From Nothophaeocryptopus gaeumannii (Eukaryota; Ascomycota; Dothideomycetes; Mycosphaerellales; Mycosphaerellaceae): 64,000 nt of DNA. Location: contig JASISA010000022.1 in assembly GCA_031771865.1 (NCBI GenBank), positions 1,364,001-1,428,000 of the forward strand, in the 5' to 3' direction. How positions within the stretch are numbered: the first letter of the stretch is position 1; the number at the start of each line of letters is the position of its first letter. A program made the translations under genes and the position numbers. Positions 54,868 through 64,000 of this stretch are shown here, one piece after another. The notes under the pieces are model-generated. The model was not told the origin of the DNA. It ran no database searches and was given only the letters and a program-made list of their open reading frames with translations.

Positions 54868-55364
54868 TGCTTGTTGAAGAGTCAAACAAGTCAAATCATC
54901 TTCATCCTCCGACTTCGCATTGGCCTATCACGCATCTTTCGCGCCGGAACGCGCATGACGTGAGACTTCGATGTCTCGGCGCGCGGCTCCTGCCTTCCTT
55001 CCGAAAACCTTCTTTTCAACGGCGCACGAACCCATCGGTCAACGAAACTCATCAAAATGCCCACATCCGATTGTGCGGAAGAAGTTTTCAAGAGACATTC
55101 AGTCACAGGTTCATGATGAGACTGCCATTCCGCCTCTTCCGAATGCCTGGCGAAACGAGTACCCACTGGGAGTGGATGGCGCGTGTGACAACGTCCCTGC
55201 AACCGACGGGTGACGTACCTTTTAGAAAATTATTGTGTATCGCGGTGGGTATCGTGACAGCATGCGTCACTTCGTTTGGTTTGGTATAAAGGCCAGTGAG
55301 GTAAGCAGATCTGTTTGGCTGATTTTCTGCATCTCGACTTTTTGCCAGTTCTCATAGGAGAAAC
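54868..55364. other. intergenic region between divergent loci
   Basis: This 497-bp stretch holds the promoter of BNA3 and the upstream region of the F-box/2EXR-like locus. No repeats or genes were seen. Confidence 0.4.
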
Positions 55365-56143
55365 ATGTTGTCCTCATACGCCTCAGCCAAGACGACAGCA
55401 TGGTGGAAGGCAGATTGTCTTGCAGACCAGCGACCTTTACATGCTACAGCGAGGACAGTGGCATGGTGGAAACGAGATATCACGGGTTCAAAACCATCGC
55501 CGCTCATGAGTTTGCCCGGAGAACTGCGCAACATGATATATGAGGCCATCATCGCCGATACAGACCGAACCGTTATCGACGACGGTCGAATCACACCGCA
55601 TCCTTTGACATTGGTCAACCGACAGATTAGACAGGAGTTCGCATTCATCTTCGAAAAGAAATGCTCGGCACCAAGCAGAGTATCACTACGCATCCAAAAT
55701 TTCGACCTCGAAAAGAGCGTAGAGACCCTCCGGCGCTTATCGATTGCTCCAAGCACCAGATTCGAAGTCGAAAATAGCGTCTCAAAACAACTAGTCCGAG
55801 ACGATTATGCAGCAAGATTCGATCGACGCATCAAGTCAAGCTCCAACTGACCGCTTGTAACCCATATGCAGCCGCATATGAGTTGTATGTGGAGGCGATG
55901 CCGTATATATTGAAAGGAGCTGGAGGACCTCATGGGGTATCCGCCGGCTATGAAGAGATTGCAAAGATAAGGGCGGCACTGTGGGGGGCGATTACTGAAG
56001 AATATGATGTGGATAGTGGAGGAGACTGGTTTAATTCATCGGTCCAAAATATCGTAGAAGTCGGCAAATGCAGAGAAGGAGTGGCTAGGTGGACACCAGC
56101 GGATGGACTGACGCCATGGACAACTATCGAAGTCGTCGAATGA
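55365..56143 (+). pseudogene. fungal F-box/2EXR-like gene, apparently frameshifted
   Basis: Frame 1 runs from the ATG at 55365 to a stop at 55850. It contains MSLPGELRNMIYEAIIADTD and LTLVNRQIRQEFAFIF, the start of the short F-box-like/2EXR proteins common in Dothideomycetes. A second frame, open from before 55802 to 56143, continues plausibly with VKLQLTACNPYAAAYELYVE and ends PWTTIEVVE. The two overlap between about 55802 and 55850 and would be joined by a one-base frameshift near 55826-55838. The nearest GT...AG pair would give a 37-bp intron, too short. So either a recent frameshift or a base error. The N-terminus has a small duplication (TAWWK, then TVAWWK). Confidence 0.55.
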
Positions 56144-56567
56144 AGCTTCACTGGACACATTCGGCAGCCTTGACTCAGACCCCTCCTGCGCTGAAAAGAA
56201 CAGCAGGATCATACAAAACAAGAATGTGTCTCAATGGAGCGAACAGTCAAGGACGGCCTCCAGCAAACGCCAATAGCGACGGAGGACAAACGATGTCAAT
56301 GCTCAACTTGCATGACGGCGCACTTCACTTTTCGTTCCTGCAGTCTGGCGAGCAGACGTCAGTGAAGGAGAAGAACTCGATTGTTTGATCTCCCAAATCG
56401 CCGTCTGAGCATTGATTGCTTCAACCCTTCTGCTTTGAGACGGAGCCTCCGTAAGTCCAACAAGGTTACGAGCAAGCAGGCAAGAGAAACCATACAGAAG
56501 GAAAGAAGGTAAGAATCCTCATATCCAAGCAAAAGCTGGCCATTGACGCAATCCCTCCAATAGCAAG
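56144..56567. other. intergenic region
   Basis: This 424-bp stretch holds the promoter of the small gene at 56568. A short motif-free frame overlaps its first part. Nothing else is seen. Confidence 0.35.
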
Positions 56568-56994
56568 ATGCCAGTCACACCAATCTCCTCAACGCTGTCG
56601 GACCACATAAAGGATCAGATCCTCGAATGCCTCATCAGCGCGTCCTTCACGCTGCACTCCGGTGGTAAGGCCATCCTCGAAGTTGCTAAGACCCTCTGCG
56701 GTGAGGAAGCGGTCTCCGAATCCGTGGAAATACGTAAGTCAGACGAGAAGATGATGGGTATGAACGGCGGCTTTGGCGAGGGTGGCGCCCTCACCTCTTT
56801 GTCACGGGCGTACCTTCTCCTCAACGACAACAACGAGCAAGAAAACGCGGAGGAAGTCCGTCAGCTCACACTTGGACGATTTCTGCGAGACCAATTTGAG
56901 GGCGAGGTGGAGAAGGTGAAGGCGTAAGTATTCTCAAGCCCTGAAGAGTTCGCGGACAGACACTGACTATAGCTGGTGATTTAGTGGATGGTGA
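56568..56994 (+). CDS. small protein of unknown function
   Basis: Likely two exons, 56568-56923 and 56985-56994, giving 121 aa. The unspliced frame stops at the TAA that is part of a perfect GTAAGT donor (GGC/GTAAGT). An ACTGAC branch and a GATTTAG acceptor follow 61 bp later, adding Gly-Trp before a TGA. The protein is mostly helical with a hydrophobic amphipathic stretch at the start (DQILECLISASFTLHSGGKA) and a Gly-rich turn (MMGMNGGFGEGG), then a charged helix (RQLTLGRFLRDQFEGEVEKV). It has no signal peptide and no domain I recognise. Regular composition and the clean intron argue that it is real. Confidence 0.6.
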
Positions 56995-57319
56995 GCGACA
57001 ACTTCCGTCACGTCAAAAGCATATGGCCTGATGCGCAAGCGACCACGACCCGACACGAATCCACGAGCGAAATGAACCCCAGCCGAAGATAATGTCTACG
57101 CCAATTGTTGGATTCTTTTTGAAACCACACAACACCGCACGCCTCAGGCGACCTTGGACAGCATACGATACAGGATAGAAAGAGAGAACAGCATTGCAAA
57201 ATAATGGCCTACTTGGCTTTTCATGATTCATCGTTGACATTACATTCGTCACCAGCGCTCTAGAATGCACTTGCCGTTTCCTTCTTCTCCCGCATGCTCA
57301 TCATTCCTACAGGCTGCGT
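56995..57319. other. short intergenic region between convergent genes
   Basis: This 325-bp stretch holds the 3' flanks of the small gene and of the aspartic protease. No feature was recognised. Confidence 0.35.
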
Positions 57320-58682
57320 TTACACAGCCTTCGCAAAGTTGACATAAGCCTTGCTCCCACTAACCTGATAAGTTGAATACCAATTCTTCAAGAAAGTATC
57401 CCCGACAATCCAAAGCTCCTCGGTAGGATCGAGATCCGCACCAGCAATACCCGCCAAACAATAACTATCCGTGATCGTGCTCAACGGTGCACCAAGTTGC
57501 AATCCTAACGCTGACGTAAGAGTTCCAAAATTGAAATCCAATGGGTTGACGACAAACTTCTTGCCCGCGAAGATGAGGTTAACCTGTGGGTTCGAGGCGC
57601 AAGGGTACGCGAAGAGCGTAATCAAGGGCACGCCGACACCAAGCGGCAAAGGAATCGACCCTGGAATCTGCGCAAAGATCGACGCAGCAGCAATAGTCGG
57701 TGCAATGATAAGAGTCGTCCCCGTATCAATCGCCGCCTGTCCCGCCGTCGTCGGCAGAGTCGGATTGGAGTTTACACTCGCACCGTCAATAGCAACCTGC
57801 CAGTACCCCTGCTGGGTGACGGGGACTTGCGTGAAGGAGCCGGTATAGCGAGACTCGTCGCGGCCGCCGAGGGTCATCTCGGAGTTGGCGCCTGTGCCGG
57901 ATTTGACGCGGCCGAGGTAGAAGGAGAATTCGGTTGGGGAGACTTTGCCTTGGTTGATGAGGGAGAAGAAGTAAGGGGGTTGTTTGGAGTTGGCGATGGA
58001 TTGGAAGCCCATACCTGGAAGGAGAAGGATGTCAATGAGGGATTTGAAGAGTGAGAGGCGTTGTGAGAGGGAGCTTACCCATCAAGGAGTCAGAGCCAGT
58101 TCCGCTGAAGCCTTGTGCTTGAGTGAGGGAGATGATGTTCTGGTGGTTGGCTGTCAAGCCAGCAATGGTCACATCATCGAAGTAGTTCTCTCCGCTGACT
58201 TGTCCAGAGCCGTAGGTCACGGTGGTGGTGTTGTGCTCATCTGTGCCAGTCTGTGCGTACTTGGTTGTTCCACTGCAGCCCTGAGAAGTTCCACACGTAG
58301 GTCCTGGAACGAAGGTGTCGCTGCTACCAGTGTCGAAGTCGAACTGGAAAGTCTGCTTGGCAGCGCCAACTTGGCCAGCGCCGTAGTAGAGCTCATCCTC
58401 GTCGCCGTTGTTATTGTCGACGAGCTTCTCCTCGGCATCGGTGTCTCGCTTCAAGATCAGGTTGGCGTTGTTGACAATGTCTGGAAGAGCGAAGTCGCTC
58501 TTGTACTTGAGCAGAGTGTACTTCAGGTTGCCCAAGAACCAGTTAATGTCTACCGCTCCGTTTGCTTTTCTGACGTGCTCATTGCGCTTCCGCGCGAAAG
58601 GGATCTTAGTGCCTTGAGTCTTTTCTTGAGTTGGAGCTGCGAGCGCGAGAGCGCCGAGCGAGAGTACGATGGCCAGTTTCAT
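57320..58682 (-). CDS. secreted pepsin-like aspartic protease (family A1)
   Basis: Two exons in transcript order, 58682-58079 and 58014-57320, giving 432 aa. The 64-bp intron (GTAAGC, CATTGAC branch, TTCCAG acceptor) joins GSDSLMG to MGFQSIANSK. There is a clear signal peptide (MKLAIVLSLGALALAAP), then a basic propeptide with a likely KR cleavage at 78-79. The two active-site aspartates are D117 in FDFDTGSSDTF and D298 in AAIDTGTTLI. The flap Tyr lies in VTYGSGQVSG. A disulfide pair is likely between the Cys residues of PTCGTSQGC, another late in the chain. The ending LWIVGDTFLKNWYSTYQ is the usual A1 C-terminal motif. It is an extracellular or vacuolar endopeptidase, probably extracellular since no GPI tail or retention signal is seen. 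Confidence 0.94.
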
Positions 58683-59497
58683 GATGACGATCGGATGAAG
58701 ATGAGTGTTGCAACAGGAAATCTACCTTAATTCCCTAGCAATCGTTATATAGACAGCATTTGCAGTCAGTGCTGACAACCTTCTCAATTGACTATTCCTA
58801 TAACGAGCTCAGTGAAATGCGACGGTGTTGCCGCTAAGAGAACGATGTGTCCAGATCTTCGTGTTCCCCAGGCAAGTACCTCGACTTGAGAGGTGGACGC
58901 AGGTGACAAGGCGGAGAATCGAGGGCGTCAGTACCTGGAGAAGTTGATCACTACCAAATGGACAAACTTGCCTGCAGCGAAATACGCCAGCCGCGGCAAA
59001 AGAGTGTCGATGGCGGCGGGTACCTGGTACGGTCGTGTGTGGCAAGCAGTCGCAAGCACATCGAAGACTCTCCAAGCTTCGTTTGGCAAGCCTCGAGGTG
59101 AAGCTTGTCACGCAACCTCGGTGAATTTGGTCTTTTTGATCTGCGGAGGAATGGAGGAGAAGTCGTTTAGCGCCAGTGCATCATTGGTAAGTTGAAAATA
59201 AGCTTAAGCGTTCGGCACTGCAGAGCGTTGATCGTTACGCGTTGTAAACGGCTGTCTGCTTAAATGGAGACCTCCCAGGGTGGCTACGGCCTTGACCCAA
59301 ACAGGCAGGAGCGAGCAGCGCACACACCATCAAGTATATTCTGTTTCGTTGAGGTGTCAGCGCTGTCGTGACACCACGGTATTCAAAAGTCGCTATGCAT
59401 AGTCATCCTTCAATTCTCATGCACCAGCAGTGCCCAACGCCAGCAACTCCGGGAGCGCCTGAAATGAACGTGCAACTTGTATTAAGCGCTTGAACAG
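58683..59497. other. intergenic region
   Basis: This 815-bp stretch lies between two minus-strand genes and includes the protease promoter and the 3' flank of PRI2. Two overlapping motif-free frames at 58809-59195 are judged non-coding. No repeat was noticed. Confidence 0.4.
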
Positions 59498-61115
59498 CTA
59501 CTCGTTAGAGGACTGTGGCCCATCCACGCCAAGATCGCCGTTGCGAATCTTTTCCAGATTTTTGAGTGTGAAGCTGCGCTTGAAATATGTGTTTGGATGG
59601 AGGATGGTGTCAAATTCGCTCGACGGGAGCACGTTCTCTTCTTTGGCCTGTTGCGAAGTGTCAGCGCTTAAACCAGGATGAGTCTTCTCCAGCTTACCTT
59701 CTTGATCTCGTTCTTGTGGGTTGTTTCGAAGACCCTGTTGCACGCGATATGATAGCGTTGCTTGCCAACGTCTTCTCTTACGTTCTTCAGCAATTCGCGA
59801 TCGCTCACACCCACGGTTTGGAGCAGCGAGATGAGATTGTCAGGGCTGTAGGTCCGGTAAGGACATCCATGGTTCTGGCCACTCGCAGGCAGAGGCTCGG
59901 TGAGCAGCTTCTGACAGCTGTACGGAGTGTAGCCCTTGCCGCGTCTATTCGAATCACCACCAACATCGCCATAAGCGTGTCGAATGTTGTAAAGATACTC
60001 GGATTTGAACTTGTCTGGGAACATGGGTCAGTGCTGTAATAATAAATGACCTCGAATTCCCTACCATCTGTAATGAGCTTGAAGCTTCTGCGCCAGAAAG
60101 ATATGCACTCCTGTAAATTCAACCCAATTCCCTTCAAGAAGAGTGTGTATTGCAATCTTGAAAAGTGCTTCAAATGGCTGTTCTTCCTGAGGTCCCGATG
60201 TAGATTCTGCATGCATAGAGGGAAGTTTTGACTGAGAGTGTCGATTGACCCAGCTGTGATGTTGGCCATGTCGCCTATACTCGACGACTCTGCGTATCCA
60301 GCATCGGGCGCCACGAATGATTGCGACAAGTGATGCAGTATGGGTGCGAGTCGGTTGTCCTCGTCCATTCGAGGAAGGAAGCGAGCGGCCAGCTCCAGTC
60401 CAGACTCCAGTTGTCTTGAGAACTCATTTACGACCATGCTCATTTGCTCTCGTACGTGGACATATGCTTTGCCTCTCTTCAATAGCACTTGCCGGCGCTC
60501 GACTAGTTCTGGTACGTTCTCCCACTCCACCTTGAACCAGCTCTCCTCGTCTGACTTGGAGCAGCTTGTCGCAGCTTTTAAATCATCCAGAAGCTGAGCC
60601 TTCTCTTCGTCTCTGACTGTCTCCCATGACATCGGTAGCGATTCTATGAATGATCTTCGTTCTCGCAGATCGTCCTGTTGTATTCTGAGCTTGAAGAGCT
60701 GAGATTCGAGTCGTGCGAAGCGCTGTCGAAGATCTTGCGTGCTGGCAAAGGCAAGACGCAGCGTCCAGTGGCTGTAATGGTCGCGCTTCCGCTCTAATGG
60801 TATCTCGCTACTCCGCGAGCTGTTGCTCGAAAGTGGCAAGTGTTTTGCTAGGATGGGTCGCATCCTCTCCTCTGTTTCTGCTGCGTTCATGTTGCGAAAT
60901 TGGCACGCTTCCAGCTCGGCGAGCACTTTTAGTCTTGCAATGGCCCATTCTTCGAATTGCTCGAGCGTGACGTCTCCGGTAGGTGGGATAACGTAGAAGT
61001 TCATGCGATGGGCATAGTCGTGTTCGGCGAAGGTTGCGGTTTGGAACTGTGCCTTTCGAGGATTGACGGCACGTTTCTTCGCATCGATACGCGGAGCGGA
61101 GGATATCGCCAACAT
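59498..61115 (-). CDS. PRI2: DNA primase large subunit
   Basis: Three exons in transcript order, 61115-60065, 60014-59698 and 59647-59498, giving 505 aa. Both introns are 50 bp. The splices join KLITDD-KFKSEYLYNIRHAYG and NEIKK-AKEENVLPSSEFD. PRI2 regulates RNA primer synthesis with PRI1 in the polymerase alpha-primase complex. The four Fe-S cluster cysteines are visible in order: NFPLCMQNLH, NLQECISFW, YTPYSCQKLL and NHGCPYRTY. The N-terminal helical domain includes YAHRMNFYVIPPTGDVTLEQ and the CDS length is normal for fungi. The N-terminus starts close to the conserved region, so the ATG at 61115 is well placed. Confidence 0.95.
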
Positions 61116-61848
61116 CTTGGCGGCGACGAACTGGTTGTCAGTCTGATTGATTGATTGAGATCGGGTTGAGTTGAGTGGAAGTTGATTGCAATGGTAAGCG
61201 CAGCGTGTCGCGTTGCGGTAGACGCGTTTAGAACTAAGCTTGCCTCAGGCCAGTTGATGAGTCAACTCCAGCTCCGTGAAAGCTACAGCCCCCTCCAGGG
61301 CTGCTGTCGCCGTCTGATTCCTGCCCATTGCACGTGCAAAAGATCACATCGATGATCGCCTCTAATGTGCTGTTGCAGTACTGCGAACTTCCTTCATGCC
61401 TTTTCTCAGGTTGTGATGCAATGTCGGCGCTGCTCTTGAGGTTTCCAGGACTTCTGTCGAGACGAAGACAAATGACCACGGCTTTTCGGGCTGGCACTCA
61501 ACTCCAGCTCACTTCCTCGAGGCTTCGAGGACTCGGGATGCATCTTCGAACACTTCTTTCATCAATGTCTAATCTATCCATCCTCTTCGTGTATGTACTT
61601 GCGCTCGTGAAATAAGGTGTCGATCCTTCCACCATGTTACTCATTTCAACAGGACGGCAGGCGCGTACACAACTTTCTCCACCAAGGAAGCATCTACTCC
61701 TTACTCGATCAACATCCGATATTGCGGTCACTTTGTGGCAGGCGCACTATAGTACACGTGCGCAGCAGTCAGATGAGACAGCACGCGGCTTCCAACCACT
61801 CGTCGCGGTCTACATAGCAGGCGGGTCTGACCACATGATTGGATCAAG
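61116..61848. promoter_or_regulatory. divergent promoter region, PRI2 / ZZ-EF-hand gene
   Basis: This 733-bp interval lies between start codons. It includes several motif-free frames, with no repeat. An in-frame stop at 61828-61830 precedes the plus-strand ATG at 61849 and fixes the earliest possible start of that frame. Confidence 0.4.
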
Positions 61849-64000
61849 ATGGCTCAAGAATCGCACGTTTCGCGGTTTCATCCCGCTGTACTCTCTATTG
61901 CGGGTATAGCAGCAGCCTATGGTACTTATGCATTGTTTAATGCATATGTGAATCGGCCGGCCGCGAGCAGTCTTCACCGAAGCAATGCCGTACATCGACC
62001 TCGCCGAGAACGCGGACAGAGGAGCATTCAGTGGGAGCAGCCAACTGCTGAAGCACCACTCGGTCAAATTGTCATACAGCAAGGGCAAGAGACTTTCGTG
62101 CTCAACATGGCGACCACTCCCATCCCGTCAGCCGAGCAACTGAGGTCCATATTCGGCTCAGATACTGAAGCAACGCACCGGGACGTACAGATCATGGCCT
62201 TGGACATGATCCTTACCGCATGCTATGTCGCGGTCACGAATCTCAGCATTAGACCAGACATTGAGAGACTCGGATTCAGCAATCTTGTGTCAACGATCGG
62301 TAGTCGAGATGAAGACCGAATCAGGCAAGCTGCTTGGAGCATACCAGAAATCATGCACCTGAACACCGTTGGAGCTGAACAGGTCGACCACGCCGTCGAT
62401 TCGCTTCTGAGCTCCGAAAGATGGGCTGCTGGTACTGGATCAGGAACAGATGACGATATAATTGATCCAGCCGAAACCGAAGAAATCGACATGCTCAATC
62501 CATCTCATAGAGAGCCAAGCCAGGGACTCCGCGGGCTGCTGTACTATATCGCCGAAGACGATGCCAAACGAAAGGCGTACGAGCATAGAGGCATCCATTG
62601 CGAAGAGTGCGGACAGATGCCCATCAAGGGTGTGAGATGGCACTGCTTGAATTGCCCCGACTTCGACCTCTGTACCTCTTGCGAAGCGCATGCGCGCCAC
62701 CCGAAGACTCATATCTTCTCCAGAATCCAGATTCCTCTTCCGGTTCTGTCTCAGCCTACCAAGGAATATCGACTCTGGTACCCTGGAGATCCGCGGAAGC
62801 TGCACTCTTCACTCGATCCTGGTCTCAAGAAGCGCTTATGTCATGACTACAGCTTTGAAGAGCCCCAGATGGATGCTTTCTACGACCAGTTTACCTGCAT
62901 AGCCAACGTACCATGGGACCAAGATCCAAACAAAGTACAGTCAGCTATCGACAGACGAGCATTTAACAAAGCATTTACTTCGGAGCGATGGCCTGATGGT
63001 CTCTCCTCAAACGCCCTGTACGATCGCATGTTTGCATTTTATGACACAGACAACAACAGCGTCATCGGTTTCGAGGAATTTATCAGTGGGCTGTCATATC
63101 TTCGAGGTCCGAGGCGATTTGCTAGCCTGCAGCGCGCCCTTGAGGGATACGATGTGGACGGCGACGGCTACGTGAAACGTGCAGACTTTCTACGAATACT
63201 TCGTGCCAAGTTCAATATCCAAAAGCAGCTCGTCACAGACTGCATGGAAGGACAAGCTCAAGACATAACACTGGCCAGTACGGACACACTGAGGTCAAGT
63301 CAACCAATAAGCTCCATTTTTGCAGAAGAAACGATCCCGCCGGGCGAAACACGGCGGCCCAGGGGCAAGCAACTCGATGCATTTGGTGACCTGCTACCAG
63401 CACCAGGCATGAAGACCATACTAGATGATGAAGATCCGTTCGTCAAGAGGAATGTTCCGCCCCACGAACATCTTCGAACGGATTTATCCCGCCTCGAGGA
63501 GATGATCTACGGCACGCACGATGAGGAGGATGTCGACGACATGAATCCGGTCGACAGTATTCGACCAGCGACCGGCGAACCCGTGAATGGAGATGCAGGG
63601 CAAGGCGCTGGCTCATCGTCTCGAGTTCACGTGTTAGAAGACGTCGGGGATGACATTGAGGAACCATATCTACAAGACGCGCTCTGGCAGATCACCGAAG
63701 AAGGGTTCAATGAGCTTCTCGATCCGCTATTCAAGAAGAGGGAAGCTGAAGATTATGACATTGAAAATACGCGAGACGAAAGAAAGAAATGGCGAATGGA
63801 AATTGGAGAAGAGATTGCTGCTGAGCGCCAGTTCCGGGAAGACCTCGTGGCTACAGCAGCCTCCGATCCACTACTGGCAACAGCAATGGGGTCCTTTAAC
63901 CTCAAGAGCGAAAGGAAGAAGACTCCACCACCGCTTCCCGATCGCGAGCCTGCAGTCGCTATGAGGGAAAGTATGGTGCCAACAGATTGGGAGAGCCTGG
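61849..64000 (+). CDS. membrane-anchored ZZ zinc-finger and EF-hand protein (partial, runs off the window)
   Basis: The frame is open from the ATG at 61849 to the window end (717 codons, no intron needed); the C-terminus is missing. Order: an N-terminal hydrophobic helix (PAVLSIAGIAAAYGTYALF, about 9-27) that looks like a membrane anchor, a linker, a helical region (about 100-230), then a ZZ zinc finger at about 249-290 with C251/C254, C266/C269, C275/C278 and H284/H288. Two EF-hands follow: a loop starting at D399 (DTDNNSVIGFEE) and a canonical loop at D435 (DVDGDGYVKRAD). The tail is acidic and charged. A calcium-sensing scaffold or ubiquitin-linked role is likely for this build, but the family is uncharacterised to my knowledge. 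An ATG at 62107 would drop the membrane helix. Confidence 0.88.
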   Translation, partial: MAQESHVSRFHPAVLSIAGIAAAYGTYALFNAYVNRPAASSLHRSNAVHRPRRERGQRSIQWEQPTAEAPLGQIVIQQGQETFVLNMATTPIPSAEQLRSIFGSDTEATHRDVQIMALDMILTACYVAVTNLSIRPDIERLGFSNLVSTIGSRDEDRIRQAAWSIPEIMHLNTVGAEQVDHAVDSLLSSERWAAGTGSGTDDDIIDPAETEEIDMLNPSHREPSQGLRGLLYYIAEDDAKRKAYEHRGIHCEECGQMPIKGVRWHCLNCPDFDLCTSCEAHARHPKTHIFSRIQIPLPVLSQPTKEYRLWYPGDPRKLHSSLDPGLKKRLCHDYSFEEPQMDAFYDQFTCIANVPWDQDPNKVQSAIDRRAFNKAFTSERWPDGLSSNALYDRMFAFYDTDNNSVIGFEEFISGLSYLRGPRRFASLQRALEGYDVDGDGYVKRADFLRILRAKFNIQKQLVTDCMEGQAQDITLASTDTLRSSQPISSIFAEETIPPGETRRPRGKQLDAFGDLLPAPGMKTILDDEDPFVKRNVPPHEHLRTDLSRLEEMIYGTHDEEDVDDMNPVDSIRPATGEPVNGDAGQGAGSSSRVHVLEDVGDDIEEPYLQDALWQITEEGFNELLDPLFKKREAEDYDIENTRDERKKWRMEIGEEIAAERQFREDLVATAASDPLLATAMGSFNLKSERKKTPPPLPDREPAVAMRESMVPTDWESL

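Noticed and set aside
54868..54894. Upstream extension of the BNA3 frame to 54894
   Set aside because: The codon there is TTG, not ATG; the first ATG in frame is at 54867.
55488..55510. tRNA B-box-like word (gggttcaaaacc)
   Set aside because: No matching A-box or cloverleaf arms around it, and it lies inside the coding frame of the F-box-like gene.

Overview
The window looks like nuclear DNA of a filamentous ascomycete. Genes are dense, introns are short (46-109 bp) with GT...AG ends and CTGAC/CTRAC branch sites, and several families are typical of Pezizomycotina. A Dothideomycete, perhaps Mycosphaerellales, is my inference from gene style; I could not run a search. About 25 protein-coding loci are supported. 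Exon boundaries were worked out by hand by matching splice sites, phase and protein continuity. No tRNA, rRNA, CRISPR array or autonomous transposon was recognised.

Layout. 0-6 kb: a patatin-like lipase (-) and mitochondrial t6A synthase QRI7 (+) share a promoter, followed by an NAD-binding dehydrogenase with a DUF1932-type C-terminus. 7-15 kb: a large fungal membrane protein of unknown role, an ankyrin-BTB protein (ABTB1/Btb3 type), and a NIMA-type mitotic kinase. 15.6-24 kb: a BAHD-type acyltransferase with a degenerate active-site motif, then two SANT/Myb-like proteins facing away from each other across 3.5 kb of gene-free DNA. 24.7-32 kb: a mitochondrial-type CDF metal transporter and a head-to-head pair of coiled-coil proteins that appear to be distant paralogues.

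31.7-35.2 kb: a gene-free block between two convergent 3' ends, mostly filled by a strongly diverged tandem repeat (unit about 155-187 bp, roughly 17 units) interrupted by a decayed coding fragment. I consider this the most unusual object in the window. 35.2-40.1 kb: a Q-rich Mediator subunit 15 (MED15/GAL11). 42-44.7 kb: the two halves of plant Tm-1 (a TIM-barrel protein and a UPF0261 protein) as separate divergent genes with a 300-bp common promoter. 45-49 kb: an NmrA-like gene broken by one in-frame stop, then an MFS sugar-type transporter.

49.8-64 kb: a PXB/DUF3818 protein without a visible PX domain, eEF1A lysine methyltransferase EFM4, kynurenine aminotransferase BNA3, a frameshifted F-box/2EXR-like gene, a small unknown protein, a secreted pepsin-like protease, DNA primase large subunit PRI2, and a membrane-anchored ZZ/EF-hand protein that runs off the window end.

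Most of the genes are core housekeeping functions (replication, transcription, tRNA and translation-factor modification, mitochondrial metal and kynurenine metabolism), interspersed with fast-evolving accessory loci. There is no obvious secondary-metabolite cluster.
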